A stretch of 64,000 bases of DNA, from NCBI GenBank assembly GCA_014905825.1, contig JACGCN010000002.1, positions 1,612,001 through 1,676,000 on the forward strand. Reading direction: 5' to 3'. Source of the DNA: Lyophyllum atratum. Lineage: Eukaryota; Basidiomycota; Agaricomycetes; Agaricales; Lyophyllaceae. The notes below the pieces were generated by a model, which ran no database searches, had not been told where the DNA came from, and saw only the letters and a list, made by a program, of their open reading frames with translations. Of this stretch, positions 32,566-46,200 are shown in pieces (position 1 is the first letter of the stretch; every line of letters starts with the position of its first letter). Both the position numbers and the translations under genes were made by a program.

Positions 32566-35500
32566 ATGTATCTAAGAGATCGACAATCGCGACACTACAA
32601 CTCCCCAGAAAAGCCTTCGCCACGCTCGACTTCAAACCTCACAAGATCCTCGTCGCCTTCTTCGACTGGCTCATACTCAGATTTAGCATCGACAACTGAC
32701 CTGCCAAGAGACAAGTACGGATATGATAGTCTCCCTTCCTCTTCAAGATCACTGAAGGTCAACCTCGTGAATAGCAAGGTTGAACAGAACTCTCAAACGT
32801 CAGTGATCCTTGGCGTATGTGCCATGGATGTCAAGGCCAGGAGCAAAGCCATGAGGGAGATTTTGACACGATTGGTAGAGAGAGCTCGGGGGTCAATCGA
32901 AGTCAAAGTTTTTGGAGATAAGGTCATCTTGGACGAAGGTAAGTACTCAAGTACCTATTGCTTGCGCTCTCTTGTGCCTTCAGTACCCTGGATTTGCTTC
33001 TCATCTCCACCCAAGATGTGGAGAACTGGCCCCGATGCGACATCCTCATCTCCTTTTTCTCCACCGATTTCCCCCTCGACAAAGCTGTATCCTATGTTAA
33101 ATTGCGGAAGCCTTTCTGTATCAACGACCTACCCCCTCAAGCGCTGCTTTGGGACCGTCGTTTAGTCGGCGCGGTGCTCGATCATCTCAAAGTACCAACG
33201 CCTACTCGTCTAGAAGTTTCAAGAGATGGTGGTCCGAAACTCGATAGTGAGCTTGTACTTCTCATGAAACAAAGACTAGGCACTGTCCTCGGAGGGTTTC
33301 TAGTGACACCGGAAGTCACACTTCGGGAGGACGGCGATGCTATCATTGTCGACGGGAAGGTAATGGAAAAGCCTTTCGTAGAAAAACCGGTCAGTGGCGA
33401 GGATCACAATGTCTATATATATTTCCGTGGTGGAGGTGGTCGCCGGCTCTTCCGCAAAGTAAGCTTCAGCCCCTCGTTCGACTTCTTTCACTCCTATTCC
33501 TGACACCCTGGTAGGTTGGAAACAAATCCAGTGAACTTGACCCTACATTGAATGAGCCAAGGACGGACGGTTCTTACATTTATGAGGAATTCATTGACGT
33601 CGACAATTCAGAAGATATCAAAGTGTATACAGTGGGGAAAGAATACACCCATGCGGAAACACGCAAGTCCCCGGTTGTAGATGGCGTTGTCAGGCGTAAT
33701 ACTGAGGGAAAAGAAATTCGGTATGTGGACTCCACTCTTATGTTATTTGCTGCTGAAACCACTTTCTAGCTTCATCACCAGACTGACTGAGGAGGAGAAA
33801 ACATGGGCAGACAAAATCTGTGAAGGCTTTGGACAGCGCGTTTGCGGTTTTGACATGTTGCGTTGTGATAACGGTCGGCGTAGCCACGTTATTGACGTGA
33901 ATGGGTGGAGCTTTGTGAAGGGAAATGATTCTTATTATGGTGCGCACCCTCATGAATAGTCCATCTTGGACATGATTGACTCCTGCGCGTAGATAAGGCA
34001 GCTGACATACTCGCTGCATTGTGCATGCGATTATCGACTTCACTAGAACGGCCTCTTCCTGCCGCAGACACTATACCCCCAGAGTCGCCAACATGGCTCT
34101 TAAAAGCCAATGTAACAGTATTTCGTCACGCGGATCGCACCCCGAAGGTACGCAGTAGTTCTTGCATCTCTTCAACTGCGATTTAATATTTTCATAGCAA
34201 AAACTCAAATTCAATTTTCCGATTGGGGAACCTTGGACTCAGCCGTTTGTTAAACTTCTAAACGGAGAGAAAGAAGAGATCATCCTGCGTGAAAAGCAGC
34301 AACTGACTCTCATTGCTGCCGCGGTTGAGGAGGCTAAGAAGCTAGGCGCAGATGGAGATGAGCTAGCGAAGTTGACCCAGCTAAACACTGCCCTCTTTAG
34401 CAAAATTGACTTCCCTGGAACCAAGGCGCAGCTGAAGCCGGTGTACTCGAAGCGCCAAGCTGGTCAGCCTCGACGACTTACGAAGCTTACCCTCGTCTTT
34501 AAATGGGGAGGCGAGGTATGATGTCATGATGCCTTCTCGAAACATCACTATAATTTTTCTAACCTTCTTCAAGTTCACGCACTCAGCGAGATATCAATCC
34601 CGCGACCTAGGAGAAAACATGAAGAAGGATATTTCCATCATGAGTAGGTTTTTCGGCAGTTGAGGAAAGAAGTCTAACTAACACCTTGGTGTAACTAGAC
34701 AAGGAGGTCCTTCAGAATGTCAAGGTTTGTGCAATGCATCGCAATGTTCAAGCTTAAATTGATGTTTCTCCCAGATATTCACATCATCTGAGCGCCGTGT
34801 CATTGCGTCAGCCGAGATTTTCACTGCTGCTCTGCTCGATCCCCAACATCCAAGCTATACGACACCCTCTTCTACGGCCCCGCCTTCGAAGTCTATTGCT
34901 GACGGCGGAAATACTTTTATAAACAAGAATTTCCCTGCACAACAACATCAACCCACCCACCTTCCTTTGAAATTGATAGTTCGAAAAGATCTCCTCGATG
35001 ATTCTAATGCAGCGAAAGATCTAATGGACGACGTTAAAAAACGACTCAAAATCCTCTTGCGACCTGGGGAGTCTGAAAAGAGGCCTGAATTAACCTGGCC
35101 TAAAAGTATGAAGAAGGAACCTGTTGAAGTCGTCAAGGTAAATACTCTTTCGAACCTACTTGAAGTAGAATCTTGACTGCATGGTAACAGGAAGTGATTG
35201 AATTGTTGAGCTCTTTCCGTGACATCATGCGCCGAAATTTTGACACTCTCGATGTGGACAAAATACAGGAGCGATGGTGACGAAACTTGCCTTGCCTGTC
35301 GACTTCTTGTTTAACCTTGAATCAGGTGTTGTGGTGACGAACCCTGGCTTTTCCGAGAGCGATGGGAAAAGCTATTTGAAGACTTTTGTGACGTTGAACA
35401 AAAGAAGTTCGATCCCTCTCGTGTAAGTGATTTATCTTCGCCCTTCTATGGAGCTGCTTATATTTGACGTTTGTAGGTGTCTGAGCTTTACGATACGATC

Positions 35501-36397
35501 AAATATTGTGCTTTGCACCACAGAACATTTTTGTTCGCCATATTCGATGAGCATACTCGAAATGATGCGGTCCACCCTCCCCATGATCGCAAACTTCACG
35601 AGCTGTACGGTCGCGCCAAAGCTCTTTTCGACCTGGTAGCCCCTCAGGAGTACGGCATTGACCCGGATGAAAAGTAAGCTATCGAAAATGCAAAATCACC
35701 AATGACGTTTCATTGTTGTCTGTAGGGAGGAGATCGGGGTGTTGACTTCCTTACCCCTGCTCCGCAACGTGGTGCAAGACCTAGAAGCCGCTCGGAACAA
35801 CGGGGATAGTTCCTTAACTCTATATTTCACCAAAGAAAGCCATATCCATACCTTGGTTAACCTCGTACTGCTTTCGGGACTTCCAATCGCGAATCGCCGC
35901 ATTCCAGAGCTTGACTATTGCGTTCGTGGGACATCGTCCTGATTTGCAACCTGGTTTCAGCGTTGATGATTTTATCTTCAGTCACACATCACGTTCGAGT
36001 TATACGAACGGAACCATGGAAGAGGCAAATCTGACAAGGAATATTCGATAAGGCTGTCGCTCAGCGAAGGGGCTCACTCTTCCAATGTCCTTGACTCCAC
36101 TCTAGACGCTCGCCATGCTCTTAATGTACAGCCTCGACGGTCAGACAAGTTTGATGATTCGTTTTGCCTGATGTTAATTTCTTGACGATAGGAAACTCAC
36201 GCAACACCTACCCTACAGTCTAGTAATCGAAAAGCTGTCAAAGCATTTTGACCGACTCAATGATGTGCGTGTCAGAAGCTTACATACATGCTACTTACTG
36301 TTGATCTCAATATTTCTCTTAGGACGATGACACCGACACACCATTTGAGACGATAGAGGCCAGACTGGCTTCAGTGGATGCGAGCAGTAGTGATTAG
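32566..36397 (+). CDS. VIP1: Inositol hexakisphosphate / PP-IP5 kinase (VIP1/Asp1)
   Basis: Bifunctional inositol pyrophosphate enzyme. The N-terminal ATP-grasp kinase makes 1-InsP7-type signals and the C-terminal histidine-phosphatase-like domain removes them. After a Ser-rich leader ([12 protein letters not shown]) comes [17 protein letters not shown], then FGDKVILDE joined by intron to [73 protein letters not shown] and CGFDMLRC...[15 protein letters not shown]. The phosphatase part starts [16 protein letters not shown], the RHxxRxP signature, and includes [21 protein letters not shown] and [10 protein letters not shown] with the conserved His. Roughly a dozen introns are in phase (for example ERW|CCGDEPW). 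It ends [15 protein letters not shown]. In fungi the family controls polarity, microtubules and phosphate response. Confidence 0.95.
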
Positions 36398-37314
36398 TAA
36401 GGAGACTAAACACAAAACACAAGCATATTCCCCCTTACAGCAGAAACTTCGCCGACAAGAACTTAATCAATGCCTATAATATCCTTACGTGATTATTTGG
36501 GTAGGCACTCGTTCTCACGTCGTACTAGGTGCAATACGGGTATATGAGAAATGACGATAACTTCATAATCACTGAACGCAGTTTTCTTCGAAGTCAATGG
36601 CAGCAGAAGATTTTCAACAGATTGCGGTAACTCACTATCGTACTACCAACAGGCAAGCTGTTCGGAGGTGTACCTACATACATACTCATGGACAATTGAA
36701 GGCGCGAGGCATCTCTTCTTTCACAGTATTTTCGACATGTTACACGACAGCTCATGATCAGGCACTCTAGTTACTCGAGTACCTTGAACTTCGAACCTTT
36801 TTGGAGGGAACCACTTCACCTGTAGTATTCGATACACCGCGGCCATATGTTGCTCAAGCGTTTGGCAGGTGAGTTACTTACGGAGATACGGGTATTTCCA
36901 ATTCGGTTCCATTATCACTGTCATCAGGGCTGGTCATAGGACGGCTGTCCTGACTCCTATACTTACACGCATATTCAATAATCCATCGAGTCATGTACAC
37001 GGTGCAGGCATGAAAGGGCAGCTGGGGTAGCTACTAGAACCAATCTTATTACTGCAGTTCAATCCGGGGTGTCCGATTTCGCATGCAACAGAGTTATAGA
37101 ACATCAACGTTACCCAGTGACACAAGCCGGACTCTGGGGATGCGGCTCGGGCCCATCACTACCCGCTACTACCCGTCCCTATATCATGATGAGAACATAT
37201 AAACCAAGCATGGCAATTAGAGGGCTTGTGTTATCGGCCCTGAACCCCGCCCAATAACCCCACTGTCCTAAACTTCAACTTGTCTGTTGTCTCCAGTGCC
37301 TCCAGTGTTCAAAC
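36398..37314. other. Intergenic upstream of the acyl-CoA synthetase
   Basis: About 0.9 kb. A repeated ctacccg motif lies at about 37158-37170, and catataaacc near 37196 could serve as a TATA element for the downstream gene about 115 bases away. No gene or repeat family is recognised. Confidence 0.45.
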
Positions 37315-40102
37315 ATGTCAGAATGGGCATCGCAGCGTACCCTCAGCGAAAGTGAAGCGTTTAATCTTGAAGTATAGCGGTTGGATTCATTTCACTCTCA
37401 TTGGCAGGCAACGCGATCATGTGTGCCCCAGGGAGTATGCATGAGTTGGAAACCTGCCTGATTGACGGCAGACTGCAACGCGTCTACAAGAATCTATGGC
37501 CCTCCCTTCGAGCATTTTGGTGCCTCGTCGCCCAGGAACACGCGAAAGCGACATATGTCGTCTTCGAAAACCAACGCTACACCTTTTCCGAGGTATTCGA
37601 GCGTTCGATCAAGGCAGCCAGTCTATTTAAAACTGTGTACGGAATTCAAAAGGGTCAGAATTAACCCGTCAGTCCCAGAATTCTCGTCGTGCTCATCATT
37701 CCCGCCATAAATACGCAGGAGACAGAGTTGGAATTTGCTCACGCAATTACCCTGAATATCTTGTTGCGTTCTGGGCGTGTCGTAAGTAACGCTTTTAATT
37801 CGATCGAAGTTGGTTTTAATAAGGCTACCTCCCATGATTGTCAGACTTGATTGGGGCGGTCTCTGTTCAGGTCAACGCGTAAGTTTAAGATAGTGACCGC
37901 AATATGGTTGCTCACTGGTGATGTGAAGGTGGCTCCCGCTCGACCTGTTACAGTACTGCTTGACTCATACGCAGTGTAAACTCATTATCGTCGATGCAGA
38001 GCGTGCCGATCGTCTAGAACCCGTGGTTCAGAAACTCCTTGCTGAAGCCGGTGTCAATGGCTTCCTAGTCCTGGAATCTCAGGAGGGTAAAGGCCAATGG
38101 GAAGGCATGCAATCTTGGAACTCTGCACTTGACGATTACAAGGGCAATACCAGTGAATTCCTTGCAAGCAATCCAGAGATACTGCCAGAAGATAACGCAA
38201 CGATTGTCTTTACATCAGGTAGGCCAGCTCAGCTTTTCATCGTAAACTTGACGTACCCGGTTTCTAGGAACTACCGGACTCCCGAAGGGTGTCTTGAGTA
38301 CACAACGAATGTACCTTACCAACCTTCTCAATGTATGGTCTATTGCTGTTCGTACCGCTGCCGTCCTGACTCTCAACTGATAGGTTTTAGTCGCAAGTAG
38401 GAGGGCGATCTTAAGACGAGGTGATAACATCTTACCCACGAAGCCATTGGATCCTCCAAAGGGCATCTTGATTTCGGTGCCACTATTCCATGTCACTGGT
38501 TGTACAAGTTTAATGGCAAGTTTTCACGTTCTTCCGCCGATGAATTTTCTTATGCCGCGACAGATGCTGGGATCCTTCAGTGGGATGAAGATTGTATTCA
38601 TGAGAAAATGGGTCGCAGAAGATGGTAGCTATGTGTTCCTCTTATCGCCTGTTGTATCCCATTTCTCTGACAATCCGAAGCCGCCAGGTGAAGTTTAGTC
38701 ATTCCAGAATCCAGCGGTTTATTCACAAACTGTAGGCTTATTAAACAAGAAAATATTGGACTTGCTGGGGGGTGAGCACTCTCAGCTTGCTGGCTTTCTT
38801 TGCTCATGAAGAGATAGCGTTCCTTCGATGGTGTCAGACCTTACCGACAGCTCTCTAAAAGGATTCCCTCTGGATTCCTTGATGTTCGGTGGTGCATCAG
38901 CTCCGGATTTACTTGCCGTTAGAGCTGGCAAGGCCTTCCCAACCGCAACGATGTGGGTTTTTTCAAACCGCATGGCATTGCATCATTTATCCGGCCTGCA
39001 TATAGGAGCCAGGGATATGGCTTAACCGAGACAAACAGTATTGCAGTCAGCTTTGGTTCGTAGTACTTTCAAACATCGACTGGCATATACTGTTCTGCTA
39101 ATTGACCGGGCGCTTCATAAAGCGGGTGCCGATTATGCCGCACGTCCAGCAAGCTGGTACGTCTGTAGAGATGTCAACCCGTACGGAGAACTTACAGATA
39201 CATTAGCGGTCTTCCGACTCCAGTCAATGACATCATCATCATGGCAGGGAACACTTCTGTACCCACAGGCGACGTCGGAGAAGTCTGGCTGCGTGGTTGC
39301 AATATAATGAAAGAATACTGGTGCGACCCAGGTAAAGAGGCCAACAACAGCCAAAGCAATACAAATGACTGACCTTCGTTGAATTTAAGGTGCAACTGAA
39401 AAGGTATGAAACGCCGTTGCCCTGCTTTTTGGTAGCTGATAGTAAGACCTACAGGCTTTGACGAAAGATGGCTGGCTAAAGACTGGGGACCTTGGGTGCC
39501 TGGACAAAGACGGTTTCCTCTACATCCGAGACAGGAGTGAGACAAAATAAAGAACTTCTGTCCGTTTTTATTGACCAAAACCCCAGTCAAGGATATCATC
39601 ATTCGTGGTGGCGAAAATATTGTATGTGTAACCTAGTCTCCCTTGATCCCTGAACTCATGCGTGATTAGGATTCCGTGTCGGTCGAGAACGCACTTTACG
39701 CAGACAACCGGGTCATGGAAGCTGCGGCCGTTGGAGTTCCTCATGCACGGCTTGGTGAAGTAGTAGCAGCCGTGATCTCTGTGAAGCCAGAATTCAAGGG
39801 TCAGTTGACGGAAGCGTCACTCATTGACACGGCCGCAAAGAGGTATTCTTTTTAAGCAACGATTGGTTCCGCGTCTTATGATGTCCATACAGTCTTCCCA
39901 AATACGCTGTACCAGTGTTAATTGTCATTCAAGATGAGCCTCTAGGTAAGGGAATTTCCTTTCGTTCGATGGAATGCTCCTCAATTTTTTTTCTTCAGAA
40001 CGCACTCAGTCGGGTAAAATCTTGAAGGGGGAGTTGCGCAAGATCGCGAGAGTAGCCTGGGAGAAGAGGTTGAACGAGGAAGTCCCGTATCCGAAGTTGT
40101 GA
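37315..40102 (+). CDS. AMP-dependent acyl-CoA synthetase / ligase
   Basis: Adenylate-forming enzyme that activates a carboxylic acid (probably a fatty or aromatic acid) with ATP and Co[17 protein letters not shown] begins the conserved part; introns then restore [38 protein letters not shown], the P-loop [70 protein letters not shown] and the catalytic-lysine motif [12 protein letters not shown]. At least a dozen short introns are needed, including a 7-nt micro-exon (38681-38687) and a possible GC-AG intron (38516-38563). The N-terminus is uncertain: ATG 37315 ([15 protein letters not shown]) matches relatives, but I could not join it in phase to [11 protein letters not shown]; translation could instead start at 37419. 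Fatty-acid versus other substrate is not resolvable from sequence. Confidence 0.87.
38516..38563 (+). other. Probable GC-AG intron in the acyl-CoA synthetase
   Basis: A 48-base segment begins gcaagt and ends gacag. Its removal joins HVTGCTSLM to [16 protein letters not shown], the spacing expected in the family. Because 48 is divisible by three and the segment is open, retention would add 16 residues rather than shift frame, so the call is not certain. Confidence 0.55.
38681..38687 (+). other. 7-nucleotide micro-exon in the acyl-CoA synthetase
   Basis: Between W-V-A-E-D and L-I-K-Q-E-N-I no single GT-AG pair keeps frame without losing conserved residues. Removing 38625-38680 (gtagct ... ccgaag, with a ctgac branch-like motif) and 38688-38735 (gtgaag ... 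tgtag) leaves ccgccag as a 7-base exon. The join reads D-A-A-R-L-I-K-Q-E, as in related synthetases. Inferred from frame and family pattern, not from RNA data. Confidence 0.65.
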
Positions 40103-40281
40103 GGAATGTTAATGATGCCACGGACCGATGGGTTGAAGTTTGGCTTGGTTGGCTTTGTACAAATATGATCATATCTGAGTTTAGGTTGTTCAGTCTCTAC
40201 TAGGCACCTGGCAGATACCTCTATAACCACTTGCTACGAACTTCCGTGCTCTATTAACGACGCTGATGATATAAACATACG

Positions 40282-43200
40282 ATGGATAGGTCCAACTCTA
40301 CTTCCTCAAATGCATCGACGGGTTCCAAGTCAGGGCCTGCCTCAGGTCCTTTCGCGTACCAAACACGCCTTTTGGAGCGTACATCGTCCAGAGGAGGAGG
40401 AAGCTCCCTATCTCGCAGCAATTCGCAATCTGGACTGGGTATTCTTACCACCCCGACAGGTACCGGAACACCAACGGCTACTCGGAGATGGACGTCATCT
40501 CATCGAATCACAAATAGCTTGGATGCCACTCGGGGGGAGCGTGCTAGGGAAGCTGCTGGAGATGAGAACTTGACACCTCTGTCCAGTCCGACGAAGGATT
40601 TTAATAGGATTGGAACACCAACCGTTGCAACCCTTCATCGCGATTTGTCGCTGACATCTTCGGAACATCGGTCGACCACTCCCCCACCAAACTCTTCGCT
40701 GCATATCGACCTTCAACGGACTCCTACTTATCTCAAGCGACGTACCATGCCCGCACCTATTATTGCGTCCCCGCTTTCTCCCAATACCACTGGGATCACA
40801 GTTGAAGGTGACCCATCTTCATTTTCTACCAGCCCTTCTTCTTCACACCGTATACATTTGCCTTCGACAACATCATTTCATTCCTCTTCCAGTTCTTTGT
40901 CGTCTCAGAATACCTCCGAATCACCAGGATTGGGGCAAGTAGCGCCTCATGCCCGTTATCATCGGTCAAACACGCTTGATACCCTCACAAGAACGGCGCC
41001 ATCCAGGGACCACCTTCTCTCACAAAGTTATGCGCCTTCGAAAGAACTGCCATCTCCTTCTCGGGAATCCTTCGTACCATCGCCCTCGGCTTCAACCGCA
41101 CGACGTCGTCCGACATCATTATATGGTTCATCGTCCGAAGTCCCCTCTTCTCCTGATAAACCAAATCGACAATCTCTTTACGGGTCGCAATCGTTGATAC
41201 CCTCCGAAAAGCTGACGAGCAACCTTCGCTCACCAATATCTCCTTCACCAACGTCATCTGCGATGAACCCCCCAGTCTACCGAAGCTCGTATATGTCTAG
41301 CAAGAAATCCTCTACCTATGGCGATAATCTGGGTCCTGGTCGTAGGCTTGGTCGTCATCTCCCACGCATTGCCAGCGGGGATGCTGAGGAGCCAATGCAG
41401 TTAGAGAAGAAAGTTGAAGAGCCCTTGAACCGGCACCGACAGAGAGAACTACGAATGCGCGATGGAAATGAAGACGGCTCGTCTGTGCCTGAACCGCCAT
41501 GGAAACAGGATCGTATTGCAGCTCTGGTGCCTGTACCCAGTACAGATGATGTCGCCGGGTTACCAGGTCGCATGCAACTCAAGGCACCTAGCGCGCCATC
41601 CTCTCCCTTGCCATCTGCTCGTCTCATGGGAAGCTCATGGGCAGACACGCAGAGGCATCTGATCCATGCGTATGAGTATCTCTGTCATGTTGGAGAAGCA
41701 CAGCAATGGATTGAAGGGTGCCTGGGCGAAGAGCTGGAGTTTGGCGTTGTGGAGATGGAGGATGGGTTGAGAAATGGCGTGGTTTTAGCGAAACTCGTCC
41801 GCGTATTTCAAGGGGAAGGGGCCGTTAGGAAGATCTATGATGTGAGTATTTACATCTGGGTAGTCAATTTTTATACTTAAACAGAAGTTGCACAGGCTCC
41901 CAAGCTGGACTTTCGACATTCGGATAACATCAATCATTTTTTCACCTTCGTTCGTCAAGCTGGTCTCCCGGAAGTAAGCGCCTCTGTGCTTGCTTCGTCA
42001 GTGACTAACTTCGCCTCTCTATCTTCATAGGGGTTTATTTTCGAACTGACAGATCTGTACGAGAAAAAGAATTTTCCCAAGGTCATCTATTGCATTCATG
42101 CCTTGAGGTATGTCCAGCAGAAGCAACTACCCACTGGATATTCTAACTGCCAGTAAACCAGTCATCTCCTTGCTCGTAGAGGTGTGGCGGAACGCATAGG
42201 CAACCTCTTGGGCCGTCTCCAATTCTCCGACGATCAGCTGCAAAAAACTCAAAAAGGCTTAAAGGATGCTGGTGTGGCAATGCCTAACTTCGGAAATATT
42301 GGCCGCGAGTTAGCAAAGGAGATTAACGAAGAACCTGAGGTCGAGGTAGAAACGGAGGACGAGCGTAAGCCATGATTGCCTTCATGTGTAGCGGACTCGA
42401 TATCTGAAGGGCCTTTTCAGGTTGCCACCGATTATTGCTTGAGAATGAAGATTCGATCACTCTCTTGCAGGCCCTTGGACGAGGTTTCCTCTCACGCAAA
42501 GCGCAGGCCACATCAAAAGGTCGCATACGCCTAACTGAGCGATACATACCCAAGCTTCAAGCCTGTTGCCGAGGTCTTCTCATCCGTCGAAAGATGGAGC
42601 AACAACGACAGGTGTCATACCGCCTCACACCATGGGTAGTGTCACTGCAGGCCCTTGGCCGAGCTGTAATCCTTCGGAGGCAATGGCGTTCACGCCTCCG
42701 TCAGATACGAGGGTCCATACCGCATGTAATCAAACTCCAGGCTCAGCTTCGTGGCGTCCTCCAGCGTCGTCGATTCTCACGATTGTTGGCTGCCCTTCGA
42801 AGCAGTCATCTTTCAGTGACGAGGTTACAGGCCGTCGCGCGCGCTCGTGTCACTCGAAATTCCCACGAGCAGCTATCGAAATCCTTTTCACAATCTGCGG
42901 TCAAGATATCTATAGTTGCGTTTCAAGCCCATGCTAGGGGCGTACTTACCAGAAGGCGAGCAGGGAAGCAAATGGCACTTCTGAAGAAGCACGAACCCCG
43001 TTTCATTGCTTTACAAGCGCATTCAAGGGGCGTTATCATGCGCCGCCGATTGCGGACACAGATTGCCAAACTAGACGACGTCTCCCATGTGGTTGTTCGC
43101 ATACAGGCTGCCGTCCGAACTTACCTCGCCCGGAAACGGTTACTGTTACTTATCCGAGGTCTTCGGAAAGCAACCCCCGTGGTTCTTGGCTTCCAAGCCC

Positions 43201-46200
43201 GTGCTCGAGCCAGCCTTGCTCGTCAGAAGCACCATAATGTACAGAAAGCATTGACGGAAGTTAAGACAGTTGTATCTGTCGGAGGATTCCAGGCGCTAGC
43301 TCGTGCTAAGCTGGCACGCAATCGACACCAAGAACTCACACGCACATTGGAATTCGCAGCGCCCGACATAGTTGGTCTCCAAGCCGCAGCACGCGGTGCC
43401 TCGTTGCGTTCGGATTATTTTGCATGGAGGGATCATCTGCACCGGAGTCACCTTGTTGCTTCCCTTCTTCAGGCCATGCTACGAGGAGCACTGTTCCGCC
43501 GGACATTCCGCGCCAAAATGCAGTTCTATCGGGCTAATCTGAGCAAAGTCGTCAAGATCCAGTCATTGTTCCGTGCGAAGGAGACACGGGAGCAATATAG
43601 GCAATTGACTTTGGGCAAAAACGTCACCGTCGGAACCATCAAAAACTTTGTTCATCTTCTCGACGACTCGGAAGCGGACTTCCAGGAGGAGATCAAAGTA
43701 GAGCGTCTCAGGAAAAAAGTGGTGGAGAGCATCCGCGAAAACCAAGGACTCGAAAGCGATCTCAATGATTTGGATGTCAAGATCGGTCTTGTCGTACAAA
43801 ACGTCATAAAGGCGAGGCGCCAAGATAGCGCTGCATCGCACGCTGCGAGGATATCTTTGCTCGCTGCTCACGGAGACCCATTTTCCGGTCCAAATTCTAT
43901 CGATCAAGCAGCTAGACGGAAGCTGGAGCTTTACCAGCAACTCTTTTATCTCTTGCAGACTAGAGCGGAATATCTGAGTCGGCTTTTTGTCCAAGTATCC
44001 GCGGAGAATACCTCTGAGACAACTCGTCGATTTACGGAGAGGGTGGTGTTGACACTATTTGGATATGGCCAGGACCGCAGAGAGGATTACCTGCTTTTGA
44101 AATTGTTCCAGGTGAAAAAGTCGTTTTTTGTCCCTACTCCACCTTCTCACGTTTCTTTCAGCTTGCCATTCGTGAAGAGATCGATTCTGCTACCTCCCTT
44201 GATAGCATTGTTCATGGCCATCCAATGTACATCAATGTCGCAGTGCACTATGTCCGCCCTAAACAGATCACCTACGCTCGGGACGCATTCCAGGGCATAA
44301 TACGTGAAGTAGCAAACTCAGAAGATCTGGATCTCGAAGCCGATCCTTCTGTCGTAGGTGTTGGATCCCGACTTCCTATACATGCTAATTTGTCCTCTCA
44401 GATTCATAAGACAAAGATCGAGCTAGAGGAGATCAAGTCAGGGACCGCCAGCACGAAGGTGAAGGATGTCACTTTCCGTGAAGCTTTGAAAGATCCAGAT
44501 ACCCGACCGATTTACATCCGTCGTAAGTTGACCATTCCTATCATGCTATACCGTTATTGAGATAAAGAAGACTTGCAAGTCCTTCAGTGGTGGACCGAAG
44601 CTTTCGTCACCGCCATTAAACAGTCGACGCGGAAAATGCCTTACGGCATGAGATTTCTAGCTCGAGAGACTCTCTTTCATCTTCGAGTGCGCATCCCCTA
44701 GTGTTCTCAGTCTTGCCGTTGACACGCCGCATCAGGAAAGGTTTCCCGATGCACCGGAAGAAGCATATGCCGCCTGCATCGGTAGATTGGTGTACTATCG
44801 ATACATCAATCCTGCTATTATGTGAATTTCCCATTCGTTCAACACTGCCATGCGACTAACCAGAGATTATTAAGCGCACCAGAGACTTTTGATATAGTTT
44901 CTAAGACCCTCAGCACTGCAGCCCGAATGAATCTTGCACAAATCTCCAAGGTACTCACACAAATCACAAACGGTTCTCAATTCGATGAAGACAGCCCGAT
45001 GTATGTCCCAATCAATGACTATGTTCAAAAAGCAATTGCAGAGATATCTGCGTGGCTAATTGAAGGTAAGTCACGAGCAAACTCATTTTGCATTGCCTAA
45101 TTATCGTGGTCTGCAGTCGCAAACGTCGCTGATGCCGAAACCCATTTCCACGCTCACGAGTTCCTTGATGCAACGGTTCAACCCAAGCCTATATACATCT
45201 CTCCGAATGAGATATATACGATGCATGGCCTGCTTTCCCAATATCTGGACCACATCGTATGTCCCTTCGTGTATCTATCTTGAAATAGTTTTTCTAACCC
45301 ACACTTCGAGGCGCCGAAAAAGGACGACACCCTCCGAGTCATACTCACCGAATTAGACGGTGTTCCCAACCTCGGAAGCGAGGAGCTCAAGGATGCGAGA
45401 GATACATCCATAACTTTGGAACTTACAAATCGTTTTGCTCACGTTCGAGGTCAGAAGGCTTGCTTTCGAGGCATTGACTTTTTCTCAAACCAATAAACAA
45501 CCTCTAGATCCACATGCTGAAGAGAAAACCTTATGGGTCCAAGCCAAACGAGGCGTATTGGCCATCCTGCGTGTACAACCTGCTCAAGATCTTCTGGAGT
45601 CCTTGATGCGCCCTGTCACGGAAGATGACGAACTCATGTGGGAGGAAATCCTGGAAGCTGAAATGGATAGTGAGCAGATGAAACATCCTCGGCGTCAGCC
45701 CTCCACTGTTGCGGCAGACTCCGCATACCGTCTCGAGGATATCCGCTCGTAAGCCATATAGTCTATCCAATTGCTAAAATTTGCTGATCGTTCGGCGCAG
45801 TTTGAAGTTTGCTGCTGTTAAAGCCCTTGCAATATCCAATCTCCTAGATCTCGAAAAGCAGGAAAGAATTTCGCGTGACGATGGCTTCCAGGGGATTCTC
45901 AATGCCATCGCTGGCGATGTGCGGAGCAAGCACAGGAAGCGTCTTCAGCGTCAGCAGGAGATGGAAAGCATGAACGAAGCTCTGCGCTATTTGGCTGAGC
46001 GTAAAAAGTACTTCGAGGAACAGATTGACAGCTATAACAACTACGTCGAAACTGCGATGAATACCATGCAGAGAGGGAAAGGGTACATCTCTTGCCTTAT
46101 TTTGTTTTATCTTGAGAAAGCACTAACATCAGATCTACAGAAAAAAGCGATTCGTGCTGCCTTTCACGAAGCAATTCTATCACCTTCGAGATCTTCAGAA

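Noticed and set aside
37315..40102. Acyl-CoA synthetase as a frameshifted pseudogene
   Set aside because: The apparent frameshift at 38624-38736 is resolved by a 7-nt micro-exon and all catalytic motifs are intact; only the N-terminal join stays open.
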